Under the pieces are notes generated by a model that was given only the letters and a program-made list of their open reading frames with translations, searched no databases and was not told the origin of the DNA. The position numbers and the translations under genes are program-made. This document shows, one piece after another, positions 43,187-52,506 of a stretch of 64,000 nucleotides of DNA. Source of the stretch: JAGQKC01 sp965223675 (lineage in GTDB: Bacteria > Nitrospirota > Nitrospiria > Nitrospirales > UBA8639). Within the stretch, counting starts at the first letter, position 1, and every line of letters begins with the position of its first letter. The stretch spans positions 248,001-312,000 of the forward strand of contig OZ245013.1 of the NCBI GenBank assembly GCA_965223675.1, read 5' to 3'.

Positions 43187-44622
43187 TCATGCCTGGATCG
43201 CCTGAAGGAGCGGTTGCACACCGATGATCGACAGCACACGTTTGAGGTTGTAGGCCAACACATGCAAACTCATCTCAGTACTCACCTGCTTGAGGGTTTT
43301 GGTTTGGAAGTGAGTATAACCCATCCAGGCCTTTAAGGTCCCGAACGGATGCTTGACGGTTTTTCGGCGAGTGCGCATCCGCTCCGGTTCTCGATCGAGC
43401 CGGGCTTCGGCGGCCTCAAGCACGGCTTCATATTCCCATCGCGTCACTCGCCGATACGCACTGGTTGTGGACTGGGACTTCAGTGAGCAGGTTGGACAGT
43501 GCGATGACCAGTATTTGTGAATCGTTAATCCTTTCTCCTGCGTCTCAAACCGCCAGATCAGGCGCTCTCCGGCCGGGCATACGTATTCATCATCTTCTGC
43601 TTTGTACGTAAAGTCGCGTTTGCTGAACAGGCCTTGCTTCCTACTTCCCGATGTCTGGGGTTTGGGGAGATGATAGGTCGTGATCTTCGACTCATTGGAG
43701 GCGAGGATTTCTTTACTTGTGAAGTACCCCCGGTCGGCAACCACGTCGAGTGTCTCTGACCCTATGGCCTCTTTCGCTTGTTGTGCCATGTGGTGTAACT
43801 GGTGACGATCATGCCCGACATTAGTCACCTCGTGCGTCACGATCAAATGGTGCGTCGCATCCACGGCTGTCTGAACATTATATCATATCCGACGATTCCG
43901 GTACCTCTCGTTTTCATTGCTCGAGCATCGGGATCTGTCAGGGAGAGCTGGTGGTCTGGCGTTTGACGCATCTGGACTTCGAGCTTGTTAAGGCGTTTCA
44001 TTTCCATCTTTAGGGCCGTGATCTTGTCCTCCAGCCGTTGAGTTTTGTCTTTGGCCACCGCCGCTTTTTGTCGATCCGCGCTGGCGATCTGGTTTAGATA
44101 CCGGGCAATGCTCTCATCAATCTGTTGCAACCGGCGCTGCATCTTGGCCTTGGTAAAGTTCCGGTCTCGGTTATTGACGGCCTTGAACTTACTGCTGTCG
44201 ATGGCCACAAAGGCCTCGGCAAACAGATTGAGTTTCTTGCACAGCAGGAGGAACTCACGACAGACCAAGCGGATGGCTTGGCCATTGTTCTTGCGAAAGT
44301 CGGCAATGGTTTTAACGTCTGGCGCTAAATGGCCGGTGAGCCACATGAGCTCCACGTTGCGGTGTGCTTCCCGTTCCAGGCGACGACTGGACTGCAACGG
44401 TTGAGATACCCGTAGACATAGAGCTTGAGCAGTGTTGTTGGGTGGTAGGCTGGGCGGCCCGTTTCCTCTGAATGGGTCTTAAAGTCAAGACCGGAGAGAT
44501 CCAGATCGTCCACGAAAACGTCGATCACCCGTACCGCGTTGGCCTCGGCGATATTAATCATCCAATCGTTCAGGAAACAGGGTCGCTTGGTGGCGATCGG
44601 TACCTTGAATACATCCACTCAT
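43187..44622 (-). pseudogene. IS1182-family transposase, broken by three frameshifts
   Basis: Reassembling frames from the ATG at 44622 (GGAGGT upstream) gives MSGCIQGTDRHQATLFPERL, then NAVRVIDVFVDDLDLSGLDF, YHPTTLLKLYVYGYLNR, QSSRRLEREAHRNVELMWLT and TIADFRKNN, DDE-region DATHHLIVTHEVTNVGHD and VVADRGYFTS, and a C-terminal CxxC-type segment. That is an IS1182 transposase. Frameshifts: an extra base near 44555, a missing base near 44400, and a tandem duplication of ATATC at 43880-43889. The enzyme cannot be made intact. Confidence 0.88.
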
Positions 44623-44683
44623 TATGAACACCTCCGTAGGAAAGCCCTATTATACTCTCCCACCAAGTTTTCACACAGCCTGG
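43187..44683 (-). mobile_element. Remnant IS1182-type insertion sequence
   Basis: The right boundary carries GGCTGTGTGAAAACTT on the minus strand (44680-44665), matching the ends of both miniature elements. No matching inverted repeat is visible left of 43187, so the left end is lost or decayed. It sits between the copper operon and acuI-like gene. Confidence 0.7.
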
Positions 44684-45065
44684 ACCCAAAGCAGACATTA
44701 CAGTACCACGCGTATCGTTGCAAAAAAAATAAACGGTAAGCCTTTGTGGAAAGGTGACATCCTGCCGTAAATCTTTATCTACATATTTCGCAACGGAACC
44801 TTGTATCAAAATACCTTATGTTCATATTTGAGATTGGAAGTCGTTCCGCAAAGAGTTCTCTTATGCAGCAATTAAAATAATTGCCTTGAGCTCGGAAAAT
44901 TCAAATTTTTGGTAGGGTCTCAGCAAGGCACTACCATTGAATCAATGGCAACTAATTGCAGGGGTTTGAGGAGGATAATCTGATTAGAAATCAGCAGGTT
45001 TTTCGTGGGGAAAAGTCTTGCCTAGGACGCCTATTGCGGCATAGAAGTATGCTACGAAACTCGGA
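44684..45065. other. Intergenic region with clustered short palindromes
   Basis: About 380 bp. It holds three compact inverted repeats: GCAATTA-AAA-TAATTGC (44868-44884), CCATTGA-A-TCAATGG (44934-44948), and CTGATT-AG-AAATCAG near 44979-44993. A GAGGAGG at about 44969 precedes no usable start codon. None has the T-tract of a terminator. Confidence 0.5.
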
Positions 45066-46049
45066 TTAGGCATTGACATCAACGACAATGCGGCCTCGAA
45101 CTTTCCCCTCAAGAAGTGCCTGAGCTTGACCAATGACTTCCGATAGCGGGATGCAAGTTGTCGTATGTTTTGTGGTTGCTGCATCCCATTCCGCTTCGAA
45201 TGCATCCCAAACAGCTTGGCGTTTTTCCAAAGGATAATACACGCTGTCTATCCCTATTAAGGAAATCCCACGTAAGATAAATGGTGCTACGGTGAGTGGG
45301 ACTTCCATTCCCTGTGCCATACCGCAGGCTGTGACCACACCCCCATATTGTGTGCTGGCACAGATGTTCGCGAGCGTTGGACCTCCTACCACATCAATTG
45401 CACCACTCCATCGTTCTTTCCCTAAAGGGCAACCTGGACTTGAGAGTATTTCCCGATCGAGAATTTCTTTAGCTCCTAAGTCAAAAACATAACTGCTATC
45501 ACCAGAAATTCTTGTGGAGGCCACAACCGAATACCCACGCTTGGCTAAGAGTTGAATGGCAATACTTCCTACACCGCCGGAAGCACCAGTGACGAGCACT
45601 TCTCCTTTGCCCGGTGTGAGACCATGAGCTTCGAGGGTTTGGATGCAAAGCATCGCGGTATACCCTGCAGTTCCAAGATCCATTACATCGTGAGAGGAAA
45701 AGGCCTTTGGGAGTGGGAGGAACCAATCAGCCTTTCCACGGGCATATTGGGCCAGTCCACCCCAGTAGCGTTCTCCCACACCCCAACCGTTGAGAAAGAC
45801 GCGGTCCCCCGCCGTGAATCGCGCGTCATGACTCTTCGTGACAACACCAGCGAAATCGATGCCTGGAACCATCGGAAATGCTCGTACAACGGGTGCTTTG
45901 CCGGTAATCGCTAACGCATCTTTGTAATTCAGCGTCGAGTATTCCACGGCGACTGAAACTTCGCCCTCAGGTAGTGCGTCTTCATTCAGCTCGGTTAATG
46001 AAGCCGAATACCCCTTGTCATCTTGAGTGATATAGATAGCTTTGAACAC
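45066..46049 (-). CDS. AcuI/YhdH-type quinone-like oxidoreductase
   Basis: 327 residues from a GTG start. An MDR-superfamily NADPH enzyme without catalytic zinc. The opening EYSTLNYKDALAITGKAPVVRAFPMVPGIDFAGVV, the glycine motif VTGASGGVGSIAIQLLAKRGY, and LIGIDSVYYPLEKRQAVWD match AcuI/YhdH acrylyl-CoA reductases. It would reduce acrylyl-CoA to propionyl-CoA or a related enoyl substrate. It follows the molybdenum hydroxylase operon in the same direction, 87 bp after the cytochrome c gene, and may be its last member. Confidence 0.9.
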   Translation of the reverse strand: MFKAIYITQDDKGYSASLTELNEDALPEGEVSVAVEYSTLNYKDALAITGKAPVVRAFPMVPGIDFAGVVTKSHDARFTAGDRVFLNGWGVGERYWGGLAQYARGKADWFLPLPKAFSSHDVMDLGTAGYTAMLCIQTLEAHGLTPGKGEVLVTGASGGVGSIAIQLLAKRGYSVVASTRISGDSSYVFDLGAKEILDREILSSPGCPLGKERWSGAIDVVGGPTLANICASTQYGGVVTACGMAQGMEVPLTVAPFILRGISLIGIDSVYYPLEKRQAVWDAFEAEWDAATTKHTTTCIPLSEVIGQAQALLEGKVRGRIVVDVNA

Positions 46050-46136
46050 GATCTTTTCAGAACGATAAAGACCAGGAGGTCACGACACCGTTTCATGCAC
46101 GAACTACAGTTGAGAGATGTACGTGAATCTTCTGAC

Positions 46137-46454
46137 TTACTTGACGGGCAAACTCGCGTAAAACGCTGCCAAGTTTTTAATGTCATTATCAGAGAGGGAG
46201 CTGACGACCCCATTCATCACCGCGTCTTTCCGATCCCCATTTTTGTAGTCATTCATGGCTTTGATGAAATAAGCGGTTTGTTGTCCCGCAAGATTCGGGT
46301 AGTTCGGCACAGGCGATATGCCTTTAGGGCCATGGCAACCTTGGCAGTTCGACGCAGCAAGTTTTCCGGCCTGAATATCAGATTTGCCAGCCACAGCCGA
46401 GTGGACGTTACCAAGCCATAGCACACTGATCATGACAAATATTGTGAACTTCAT
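46137..46454 (-). CDS. Periplasmic class I cytochrome c
   Basis: 105 residues. Signal peptide (FVMISVLWLGNVHSAVA) then one heme site C37-QG-C40-H41, with NYPNLAGQQTAYFIKAM and a likely axial Met in KDAVMNGVV (M80). It is a small monoheme cytochrome like those that accept electrons from IorAB-type hydroxylases. It starts 42 bp after iorB ends. It probably passes electrons to the respiratory chain. Confidence 0.92.
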   Translation of the reverse strand: MKFTIFVMISVLWLGNVHSAVAGKSDIQAGKLAASNCQGCHGPKGISPVPNYPNLAGQQTAYFIKAMNDYKNGDRKDAVMNGVVSSLSDNDIKNLAAFYASLPVK

Positions 46455-46495
46455 GACAGATAATCCCTTGCAGATTGTGAATAAAGATTGCGTGT

Positions 46496-48790
46496 CTAAC
46501 TTTTGAGCCCATCCAGAATCATGCTGGGACGGATCGGTAAATCTCTAACCCGAACCCCGACAGCTGCATAAATGGCATTCCCAATAGCCGGTGCGACCGC
46601 AATCAAACCGGGCTCCCCCAGACCAACTGGGAATTCATCACTCTCGACAAACTGGATATCCAACTCAGGAACATCCGCCATGCGAAGGGGAGTATAGGTA
46701 TGCAGGTTGTCCATAGAGACGTGACCATTGTCAATGCGGTTTCCTTCATGAAGCGCGAGACTGACTCCCCACAACGTTGAGCCTTCGACTTGCGCCAATG
46801 CCCCATCGGGATGCACGACCGTGCCACAGTCCAGGGTAATGCTTAGCTTTTTAATCGTGACTTTACCCGTGGACCGGTTGACATGAACATGTGCCGCACA
46901 GGCCATCCATGTGGGCATGGTGCGTTCTTGTCCAAATGCTGTTGCCACACCTATGCCTTCATCAGCCGGCAGCGATTTGCCCCAGCCGGATTGTGTCTTG
47001 AGTTTTTTCAAAACTTTTGCCAATCGTCTGGCACCTCCAACACTCTCTGGTGCTTTTCCAGCATTCTTCCCTTTGCCATCGAGCATGTCTAAACGAAGTT
47101 CGAGGGGGTCCTTGTTTGCGGAAACCGCGATTTCATCGAGAAAGGATTCGACACCCCAGGCAATCCATCCCGGTCCCACAGCGCGAAGATACCCTGGCAG
47201 GAATGATCGTTGCGCGAGATCGTTGTTCACCATGCGCACACGGTGATTGGGAATGGTATACCAATGGTCAGCCCCGCTACTGGAAAACGGATCGATTTTG
47301 CCTTTTTTATCCAAACTCTCCATCAGAAAATCTGGCATCATAGACAAGGTTGGCCATCCGGCCGTGGCTGCATGTTCGAGACCTAACAATTTACCCTGTT
47401 GATCCAACCAAGCCTGAAATTGTTGAACCGATGGGGACCGGATACAATCAAGTCGTGCGTCATCGGGTCGTGTAAAGACCATCTTGACCGGCTTGCCAAT
47501 CGCTTGAGCGGTCAGGGCAGCAGGAATAATATAATCTCCCCATAACCGACGCCCAAAAGCCCCACCAAGATAATATTGATGAATCTCGATAGCTTCTTCC
47601 TTGACGCCCAAGGCCTTCGCGATATGCGGGAGCATCACGGTTGGCGATTGACACCCGGTATGGATATGCCATTTCTCGTCTTTCAATTCAGCAACCGCAT
47701 TCACCGGCTCTAACTGAAAATGCAGGGCTGATGAAGTACGGTACCGAGCCTCAAGTGTTGTGGCTGCGTCAGCTGGTGCTCGATCCACGTCTCCATCATC
47801 GATAAAGAGCGCGCCGGCAGATTTGTCTTTAGTGAGCCGTTCGCCTTCAGCTTGAATATCCGATTCATTAACCTTCGCAGTGGGTCCTGGGTTGTAACTG
47901 ACCTTGACGGCATCACCCGCCTTGATAGCACTGAAATAGTTTTCAGCAATGACTGCCACCCAACCCTGGAGAATGTCGCTGGCATCCTTCAGGATCTGGT
48001 ATCCCAGATAACCAGGAATGGTTTTGGCTTTGGAATCATCCACTGCCGTGACGCGGCTGCCATAGCGAGTGGGGGGCAGAATAGGCCGTGCGTACACCAT
48101 GCCGGGAATGTCCACATCGATTCCATATTGAGCGGTGCCATTTGTTTTAGCGGGGATATCTAACGAATGGCTTTCTTTTCCGATCATTTGTCTTTGTTGA
48201 ACGGGTTTCACCGGAAGGGCCGCCAATTCCTCATCGCTAAACGTACGACTGATCGTTGATTGTTGTATGATTTCTGCAAAGGTGAGTGACTGTTCGCCAC
48301 AGATGACTTTGCTGTTCAGGGTATGACAGTCACTTGGCTGTTTGCCAAGTAATTGAGCCCCAGCCTCTATCAATGCAATACGGCCAGCCGCTCCAGCCTG
48401 AGATAACAAGGTAAAGCTCTTAAAGACCGACCACGATCCTCCCGTGATCATAAATCCCCATTTAAGATCAAAATCCACATGTTTAATGCGGATATCATCC
48501 CAGTTGGCGCCTAATTCATCGGCAATAATCCGCGCGAGAGCCGTCCCGACATGTTGACCCATCTCAGCCTTCGCAATGTTGACGACGATTTGGCCTTGTG
48601 GGTCAATTTCAAACCATAGAGTTGGGGCAAAGTTCTTTGTCGCTAATTCTTTGGTGGCCGATATCGTGCCGGCCCTGTTTGTACTTGGGAACATCCCAAA
48701 CGCCATCATGAGAGAAGCTCCGACTGTCCCTACCATAAACGAGCGTCGGGTAAGCCCCGTAGTCTGTTCTTGCTCATGCTTCGTAACCAT
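46496..48790 (-). CDS. Molybdopterin-binding large subunit of an IorB-type hydroxylase
   Basis: 764 residues. A twin-arginine-like leader (LTRRSFMVGTVGASLMMAFG) suggests periplasmic export. The xanthine-oxidase-family Mo-binding domains are seen in FQLEPVNAVAEL, YYLGGAFGRRLWGDYI, SFLPGYLRAVGPGWIAWGVESFLDEIA and the end VGLGEPGLIAVAPAIGNAI, with catalytic-type Glu in GEPG. It hydroxylates an aldehyde or N-heterocycle; the substrate is unknown. It starts one base upstream of the 2Fe-2S subunit's end. No FAD subunit exists, as in isoquinoline 1-oxidoreductase and related enzymes. Confidence 0.92.
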   Translation of the reverse strand: MVTKHEQEQTTGLTRRSFMVGTVGASLMMAFGMFPSTNRAGTISATKELATKNFAPTLWFEIDPQGQIVVNIAKAEMGQHVGTALARIIADELGANWDDIRIKHVDFDLKWGFMITGGSWSVFKSFTLLSQAGAAGRIALIEAGAQLLGKQPSDCHTLNSKVICGEQSLTFAEIIQQSTISRTFSDEELAALPVKPVQQRQMIGKESHSLDIPAKTNGTAQYGIDVDIPGMVYARPILPPTRYGSRVTAVDDSKAKTIPGYLGYQILKDASDILQGWVAVIAENYFSAIKAGDAVKVSYNPGPTAKVNESDIQAEGERLTKDKSAGALFIDDGDVDRAPADAATTLEARYRTSSALHFQLEPVNAVAELKDEKWHIHTGCQSPTVMLPHIAKALGVKEEAIEIHQYYLGGAFGRRLWGDYIIPAALTAQAIGKPVKMVFTRPDDARLDCIRSPSVQQFQAWLDQQGKLLGLEHAATAGWPTLSMMPDFLMESLDKKGKIDPFSSSGADHWYTIPNHRVRMVNNDLAQRSFLPGYLRAVGPGWIAWGVESFLDEIAVSANKDPLELRLDMLDGKGKNAGKAPESVGGARRLAKVLKKLKTQSGWGKSLPADEGIGVATAFGQERTMPTWMACAAHVHVNRSTGKVTIKKLSITLDCGTVVHPDGALAQVEGSTLWGVSLALHEGNRIDNGHVSMDNLHTYTPLRMADVPELDIQFVESDEFPVGLGEPGLIAVAPAIGNAIYAAVGVRVRDLPIRPSMILDGLKS

Positions 48791-48791
48791 G

Positions 48792-49277
48792 TCAGCTTAC
48801 CTCCTTTAAAGCACGGGTGCCGGCATGATTGGCTCCTGATGCTGCCGCTCTTTTGATGGCTTTTTTAATGCGGGTATAGGCCATGCACCGGCAAAGGTTC
48901 CCATTCATGTGGGCTTCAATATCCTGATCGGTGGGTTGTGAGTTTTCGGTCAACAAGGTAGCTGCCTGCATGATTTGACCAGACTGGCAATAGCCACACT
49001 GCGGGACTTGTTCTTCAATCCAAGCCTCTTGGAGGGGATGAGACCCATTGAGCCCTTCAATGGTCGTAATCGTGCTATTCGCAATGGCACTGATGGGCAA
49101 GATACATGAACGCTGCGCTAAGCCGTTGAGATGAATGGTACAGGCCCCACACATGGCGATCCCGCAGCCGAACTTCGTGCCTTTTAAGCCAAACTCATCG
49201 CGTATGACCCACAATAACGGGGTATCGGGAGACGCAGCGGTCGAAACTTTTTTCCCATTGAGGATAAATTCAATCAT
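48792..49277 (-). CDS. 2Fe-2S subunit of the IorA-type hydroxylase
   Basis: 161 residues. A plant-type [2Fe-2S] site (C38, C43, C46, C58 in GCGIAMCGACTIHLNG...C) and the second helical [2Fe-2S] site (C94, C97, C129, C131 in CGYC...CRC) are complete. It relays electrons from the molybdenum site to the cytochrome. Its GTG/ATG region lies 62 bp after the mocA-like gene, with GGAGGT ahead of the start. Confidence 0.95.
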   Translation of the reverse strand: MIEFILNGKKVSTAASPDTPLLWVIRDEFGLKGTKFGCGIAMCGACTIHLNGLAQRSCILPISAIANSTITTIEGLNGSHPLQEAWIEEQVPQCGYCQSGQIMQAATLLTENSQPTDQDIEAHMNGNLCRCMAYTRIKKAIKRAAASGANHAGTRALKEVS

Positions 49278-49338
49278 GGCGGGTACCTCCTGTATTAACG
49301 ATCCCTAGACGAAGACAATGGATTGGCAGGGACTTTCA

Positions 49339-49965
49339 TCAAACACAGTTTCGCTGTCCCTCGAGTGCATAATCGTTGTCTTTATTCGTGTTCCAAATGT
49401 GTAAGTCTTCAGGCGTGTCAATATCGATCATGGCATGTTCCAAGGCATACTCGACGACAGGAACATGTGGATCATAGAGCAACGCTTTGGCCCCGTGATC
49501 TCCGTGTAACTCAGTCAAATTTTTGAAGCTATTCCGACCAAAAATCGCAGGTACACCGCGCCGACTTGCATAGAAGCCACAGACAATATTGTTTCCAGTA
49601 AACTGGTTGTGTAATTGAACGAGATCTTCTGATGTGAGGGCTATCTGGTCCGCCAGCATAATCAGAATGCTGTCGACGCGCGAGGACACCTCGTTCACCC
49701 CTCGTGCAATCGAACTACTGAGTCCCTCAGACCATTCAGGATGGTAGATGAGGCTCACGTTTTTGATCTCTTGATGGTTCATCGCCTTGGTCAGTTTTTC
49801 ATGCCATGCACCGCTGACGGCAAAAACATTCCCCGGGCAGATAGCCTGAGCGAGATCAATACTGTGTTGGAGGAGTGGCTTGTTGCCAACCCTGGTGAGT
49901 TGTTTGCACTGGCCGAAACGTGCGGAGGAACCTGCAGCCATAATGAGTGCAGCGATTGATTGCAT
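49339..49965 (-). CDS. MocA-like molybdenum cofactor cytidylyltransferase
   Basis: 208 residues from the ATG at 49965, which overlaps the xdhC-like stop by one base (TGATG). The nucleotidyltransferase signature LIMAAGSSARFGQCKQL, the ILIMLADQIAL metal site and GVPAIFGRNSFKNLTEL match MocA/MobA-like proteins. It adds CMP to molybdopterin for xanthine-oxidase-family enzymes. Coupling to xdhC and iorAB supports a dedicated maturation role. Confidence 0.9.
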   Translation of the reverse strand: MQSIAALIMAAGSSARFGQCKQLTRVGNKPLLQHSIDLAQAICPGNVFAVSGAWHEKLTKAMNHQEIKNVSLIYHPEWSEGLSSSIARGVNEVSSRVDSILIMLADQIALTSEDLVQLHNQFTGNNIVCGFYASRRGVPAIFGRNSFKNLTELHGDHGAKALLYDPHVPVVEYALEHAMIDIDTPEDLHIWNTNKDNDYALEGQRNCV

Positions 49966-50978
49966 CAGACCAGCACCCCTGTGAGGGAACAAGCCGATCG
50001 TCGTTTTAGGCTGGCATGACATTCTGCCAAGATCGAAAGGGCAATGCTTTCTGGTCGCTCTGCCCCGATATCCAGTCCTGCCGGTCCTGCTAACGGCGTC
50101 GTCAGTTCGGCCTCTTGAATGCCAGCATGTTCAAGCACCGTGAGTCGGCGATGTGTTGGGCCGAGGAGGGCCAGGTACTGTAAAGGGATATGTCGTAGAC
50201 TGTGCAAAGCCATGCTGTCCAGCTGGATGTTGTGGGTCATCAGGACAACAGCATCGACAGACTTTTGAATGGCAAACTCAAACAAGTCGGATGCTGATCC
50301 ATTCAATAACCAATCTGCATTCAGAAAATGTTCTTGTCGAGCATTTGCTGGGCGAGGATCCCACACGCTCACTTGCCAACCAAGTTCATGTGCCATTGCT
50401 GCCAGCGGTTGGGCATCCACTCCTCCACCAGCCAGGAGTAAATGGGGCTCGGGGACGATTGGGGTGATCAACCACTGTGCATCATCTTCTTCGATCAAGT
50501 CGGTTCTCTGCATGCCCGTTTGTAAAAACGAATCGGTTTCGATGAACCGAGAATCGACGTTGCCCCGCACATCAGGAATTCGTTGAGAGTACAGGCCTGT
50601 TCTTCGTGCGCGTAGTGCCTGAAATACCGACTCCAAATGAAGAAAATGTGTCGCAGGATTTACCGGTTGCAGAAGTACGTGGACCGTCCCGCCACAGCCA
50701 CTTGCAACATGGAAAGAGGGATCATCTTCATTGCTGTCGTAGCAAAGCGTCCTAGCTCGACCATCTAGCATCACTCGGCGAGCTTGCCCTTGAATATCCG
50801 CTTCCAGGCAACCCCCACTTAACATTCCATACTGTTGCCCCAGTCCATTAAAGAGCATCATTGCTCCGGGTTTTCGGTAACAAGGGCCTTCCGTTTTATA
50901 GACAGTGCCGAGCACCCATTCACAGACATCTTGATTTTGATGCCACTGTGTCAGCAATCGAAATAGATGATTCGCCAC
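49965..50978 (-). CDS. XdhC/CoxI-family molybdenum-cofactor maturation protein
   Basis: 337 residues from a GTG at 50978 with AAGGAG upstream. The N-terminal XdhC/CoxI domain (VLGTVYKTEGPCYRKPGAMMLF, GMLSGGCLEADI) and C-terminal Rossmann domain (HLLLAGGGVDAQPLAAMAHELGWQVSVWDPRP, DAVVLMTHN) are complete. It binds and sulfurates the cofactor before insertion. First gene of the hydroxylase operon, divergent from a TetR gene. Confidence 0.92.
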   Translation of the reverse strand: MANHLFRLLTQWHQNQDVCEWVLGTVYKTEGPCYRKPGAMMLFNGLGQQYGMLSGGCLEADIQGQARRVMLDGRARTLCYDSNEDDPSFHVASGCGGTVHVLLQPVNPATHFLHLESVFQALRARRTGLYSQRIPDVRGNVDSRFIETDSFLQTGMQRTDLIEEDDAQWLITPIVPEPHLLLAGGGVDAQPLAAMAHELGWQVSVWDPRPANARQEHFLNADWLLNGSASDLFEFAIQKSVDAVVLMTHNIQLDSMALHSLRHIPLQYLALLGPTHRRLTVLEHAGIQEAELTTPLAGPAGLDIGAERPESIALSILAECHASLKRRSACSLTGVLV

Positions 50979-51103
50979 CAGTCACTCCTTCTTGTTTTGG
51001 GAAGAAACAACACTTTCAACCCACAATCATTTCATTTGCGAAAACCACAGCTATAAGAAACTTTTCGCCAAAAATGCAACTTCTTTTGAATAAGGTTGCT
51101 TAC

Positions 51104-51156
51104 TCGGTTGGTAGGTTAAACTTTCTCCTCTTGCATGTCAACCGATCGGTTGGTAG
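51104..51156. promoter_or_regulatory. Likely TetR operator
   Basis: CAACCGATCGGTTG at 51139-51152 is a perfect 14-bp palindrome directly before the TetR gene. The half-site CGGTTGGTAG occurs twice, at 51105-51114 and 51147-51156, 42 bp apart (about four helical turns). The position between divergent genes fits autoregulation and control of the hydroxylase operon. Confidence 0.7.
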
Positions 51157-51165
51157 AATTCGGCT

Positions 51166-51720
51166 ATGAAAGAGAAGATTTTGGATGCCAGCCAGACCAT
51201 GGTCCAGGATAGAGGGTTAAATGCCGTAAGTTTTCAGGATTTGGCAGACGCGGTGGGGCTCAGCAAAGCAAGTGTCTTCCACCACTTCAAGAACAAAGAC
51301 GCTCTAGCGTTAGCGTTGCTGAAGCGATGTCAAACGATTTACGGTGCCCAATATGCTGAAGTCCTTGCTAAGGACCTTCCGGCCCCAAAGAAACTTCGGG
51401 AAATCGCACGACTCTTTGAAACAGGCCTAAAAAGTAACGAATTATGCTTGCTTGGTGCTCTCGGAAATGGAAGTGGGATGCTCTCAAAGGAACTCAAGGC
51501 GGAACTGCAATTCACGGCTGATGCCACGATCGATCGTTATAAAAAGGTCTTTGAACAAGGTCGACGAGAGGGCACGCTGACGTTCGAAGGTTCGCCTAAA
51601 CAAGCCGCAACGGCTTTTCTCGCCATGCTCCAAGGTCTCCAGGTGCTGGCCCGGGCTCAGCGTGATATTGCGGCCTTTGCCAAAGCGGCCTCATCTTATA
51701 TCGAATCAATCACCACATAG
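51166..51720 (+). CDS. TetR/AcrR-family transcriptional regulator
   Basis: 184 residues. The N-terminal HTH reads ILDASQTMVQDRGLNAVSFQDLADAVGLSKASVFHHFKNKDALALALL, the TetR consensus. The ligand-binding C-terminal part (CLLGALGNGSGMLSKELKAEL, AATAFLAMLQGLQVLAR) resembles the TetR_C groups used by aldehyde or xenobiotic sensors. The gene starts ten bases after a palindromic operator and has no Shine-Dalgarno, so its message may be leaderless. It likely represses itself and the divergent xdhC-mocA-iorAB operon. Confidence 0.92.
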   Translation: MKEKILDASQTMVQDRGLNAVSFQDLADAVGLSKASVFHHFKNKDALALALLKRCQTIYGAQYAEVLAKDLPAPKKLREIARLFETGLKSNELCLLGALGNGSGMLSKELKAELQFTADATIDRYKKVFEQGRREGTLTFEGSPKQAATAFLAMLQGLQVLARAQRDIAAFAKAASSYIESITT

Positions 51721-51851
51721 TTTTGTCTGGACACACTCGTTTTCCGTTTGTTTGGGACTGCACACATTGTTTTGGAGAAAATCAGCCTCTCCTACTAGGC
51801 CTATGAAGATTCGCCAGGCCTTAAAGAGATAAATTTCTAGGAGAAGAACTT

Positions 51852-52379
51852 ATGTCGACGATGAAACTTTCCTCAGGAAGTTCACTTCCTCCTATCACTC
51901 TGCCACTAGTTGGTGGTGGGAAAGAGACCTTAGGAACACCTCAGCAAGAAGGCCATTGGAAGCTCGTGTTTGTTTACCGAGGTTTTCATTGCCCGATCTG
52001 CAAGCAATACCTCACGCGGCTTGAAAGTTTGAAAGAACAATTTCTTGCGAAAGGAGCCGAGGTCATTGCGGTGTCTGGGGACCCAGAACATAAAGCCGTG
52101 TTCATGGTTGAATCCAATGGGCTAACATTCCCGGTTGCCTATGGCCTGTCGATAGAACAGATGCAGGACTTAGGGCTGTATATTTCACATCCCCGATCTC
52201 CACAAGAAACCGATCAGCCTTTTGCCGAGCCGGGCATGTTTGCCGTGAATACTGACAGAAAGGTTCAGTTGATTGACATATCAAATACGCCGTTCAACCG
52301 AGCCGATCTTGGAGAATTGGTGGAAACCGTAGAATGGATACGAGAAAATAATTACCCCATCCGAGGGACGTATGAATAA
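51852..52379 (+). CDS. Peroxiredoxin-like (AhpC/TSA) protein
   Basis: 175 residues. Active-site region VFVYRGFHCPICKQYLTRL contains C47 (peroxidatic) and C50, giving a CxxC arrangement on a thioredoxin fold. GAEVIAVSGDPEHKAVFM and EPGMFAVNTDRKVQLIDISN are family segments. AGGAGAAG precedes the ATG. It probably detoxifies peroxides using a thiol donor. The gene follows the TetR regulator, 131 bp away, on the same strand. Confidence 0.87.
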   Translation: MSTMKLSSGSSLPPITLPLVGGGKETLGTPQQEGHWKLVFVYRGFHCPICKQYLTRLESLKEQFLAKGAEVIAVSGDPEHKAVFMVESNGLTFPVAYGLSIEQMQDLGLYISHPRSPQETDQPFAEPGMFAVNTDRKVQLIDISNTPFNRADLGELVETVEWIRENNYPIRGTYE

Positions 52380-52506
52380 AATTGTGTTGACCTCAACAAT
52401 CGGTTGCATTTGGTTGCAGCAACCGCCCCCACACTATAGGCGCAAAAAGTGAACGCTTCAGGAGATGGAACAAGAAGGCTTGCAGGGCTTCAATAACTAA
52501 CCAACG

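Noticed and set aside
44984..45205. Minus-strand ORF of 73 codons overlapping the AcuI-like gene
   Set aside because: It is mostly an out-of-frame shadow of the end of the oxidoreductase gene.
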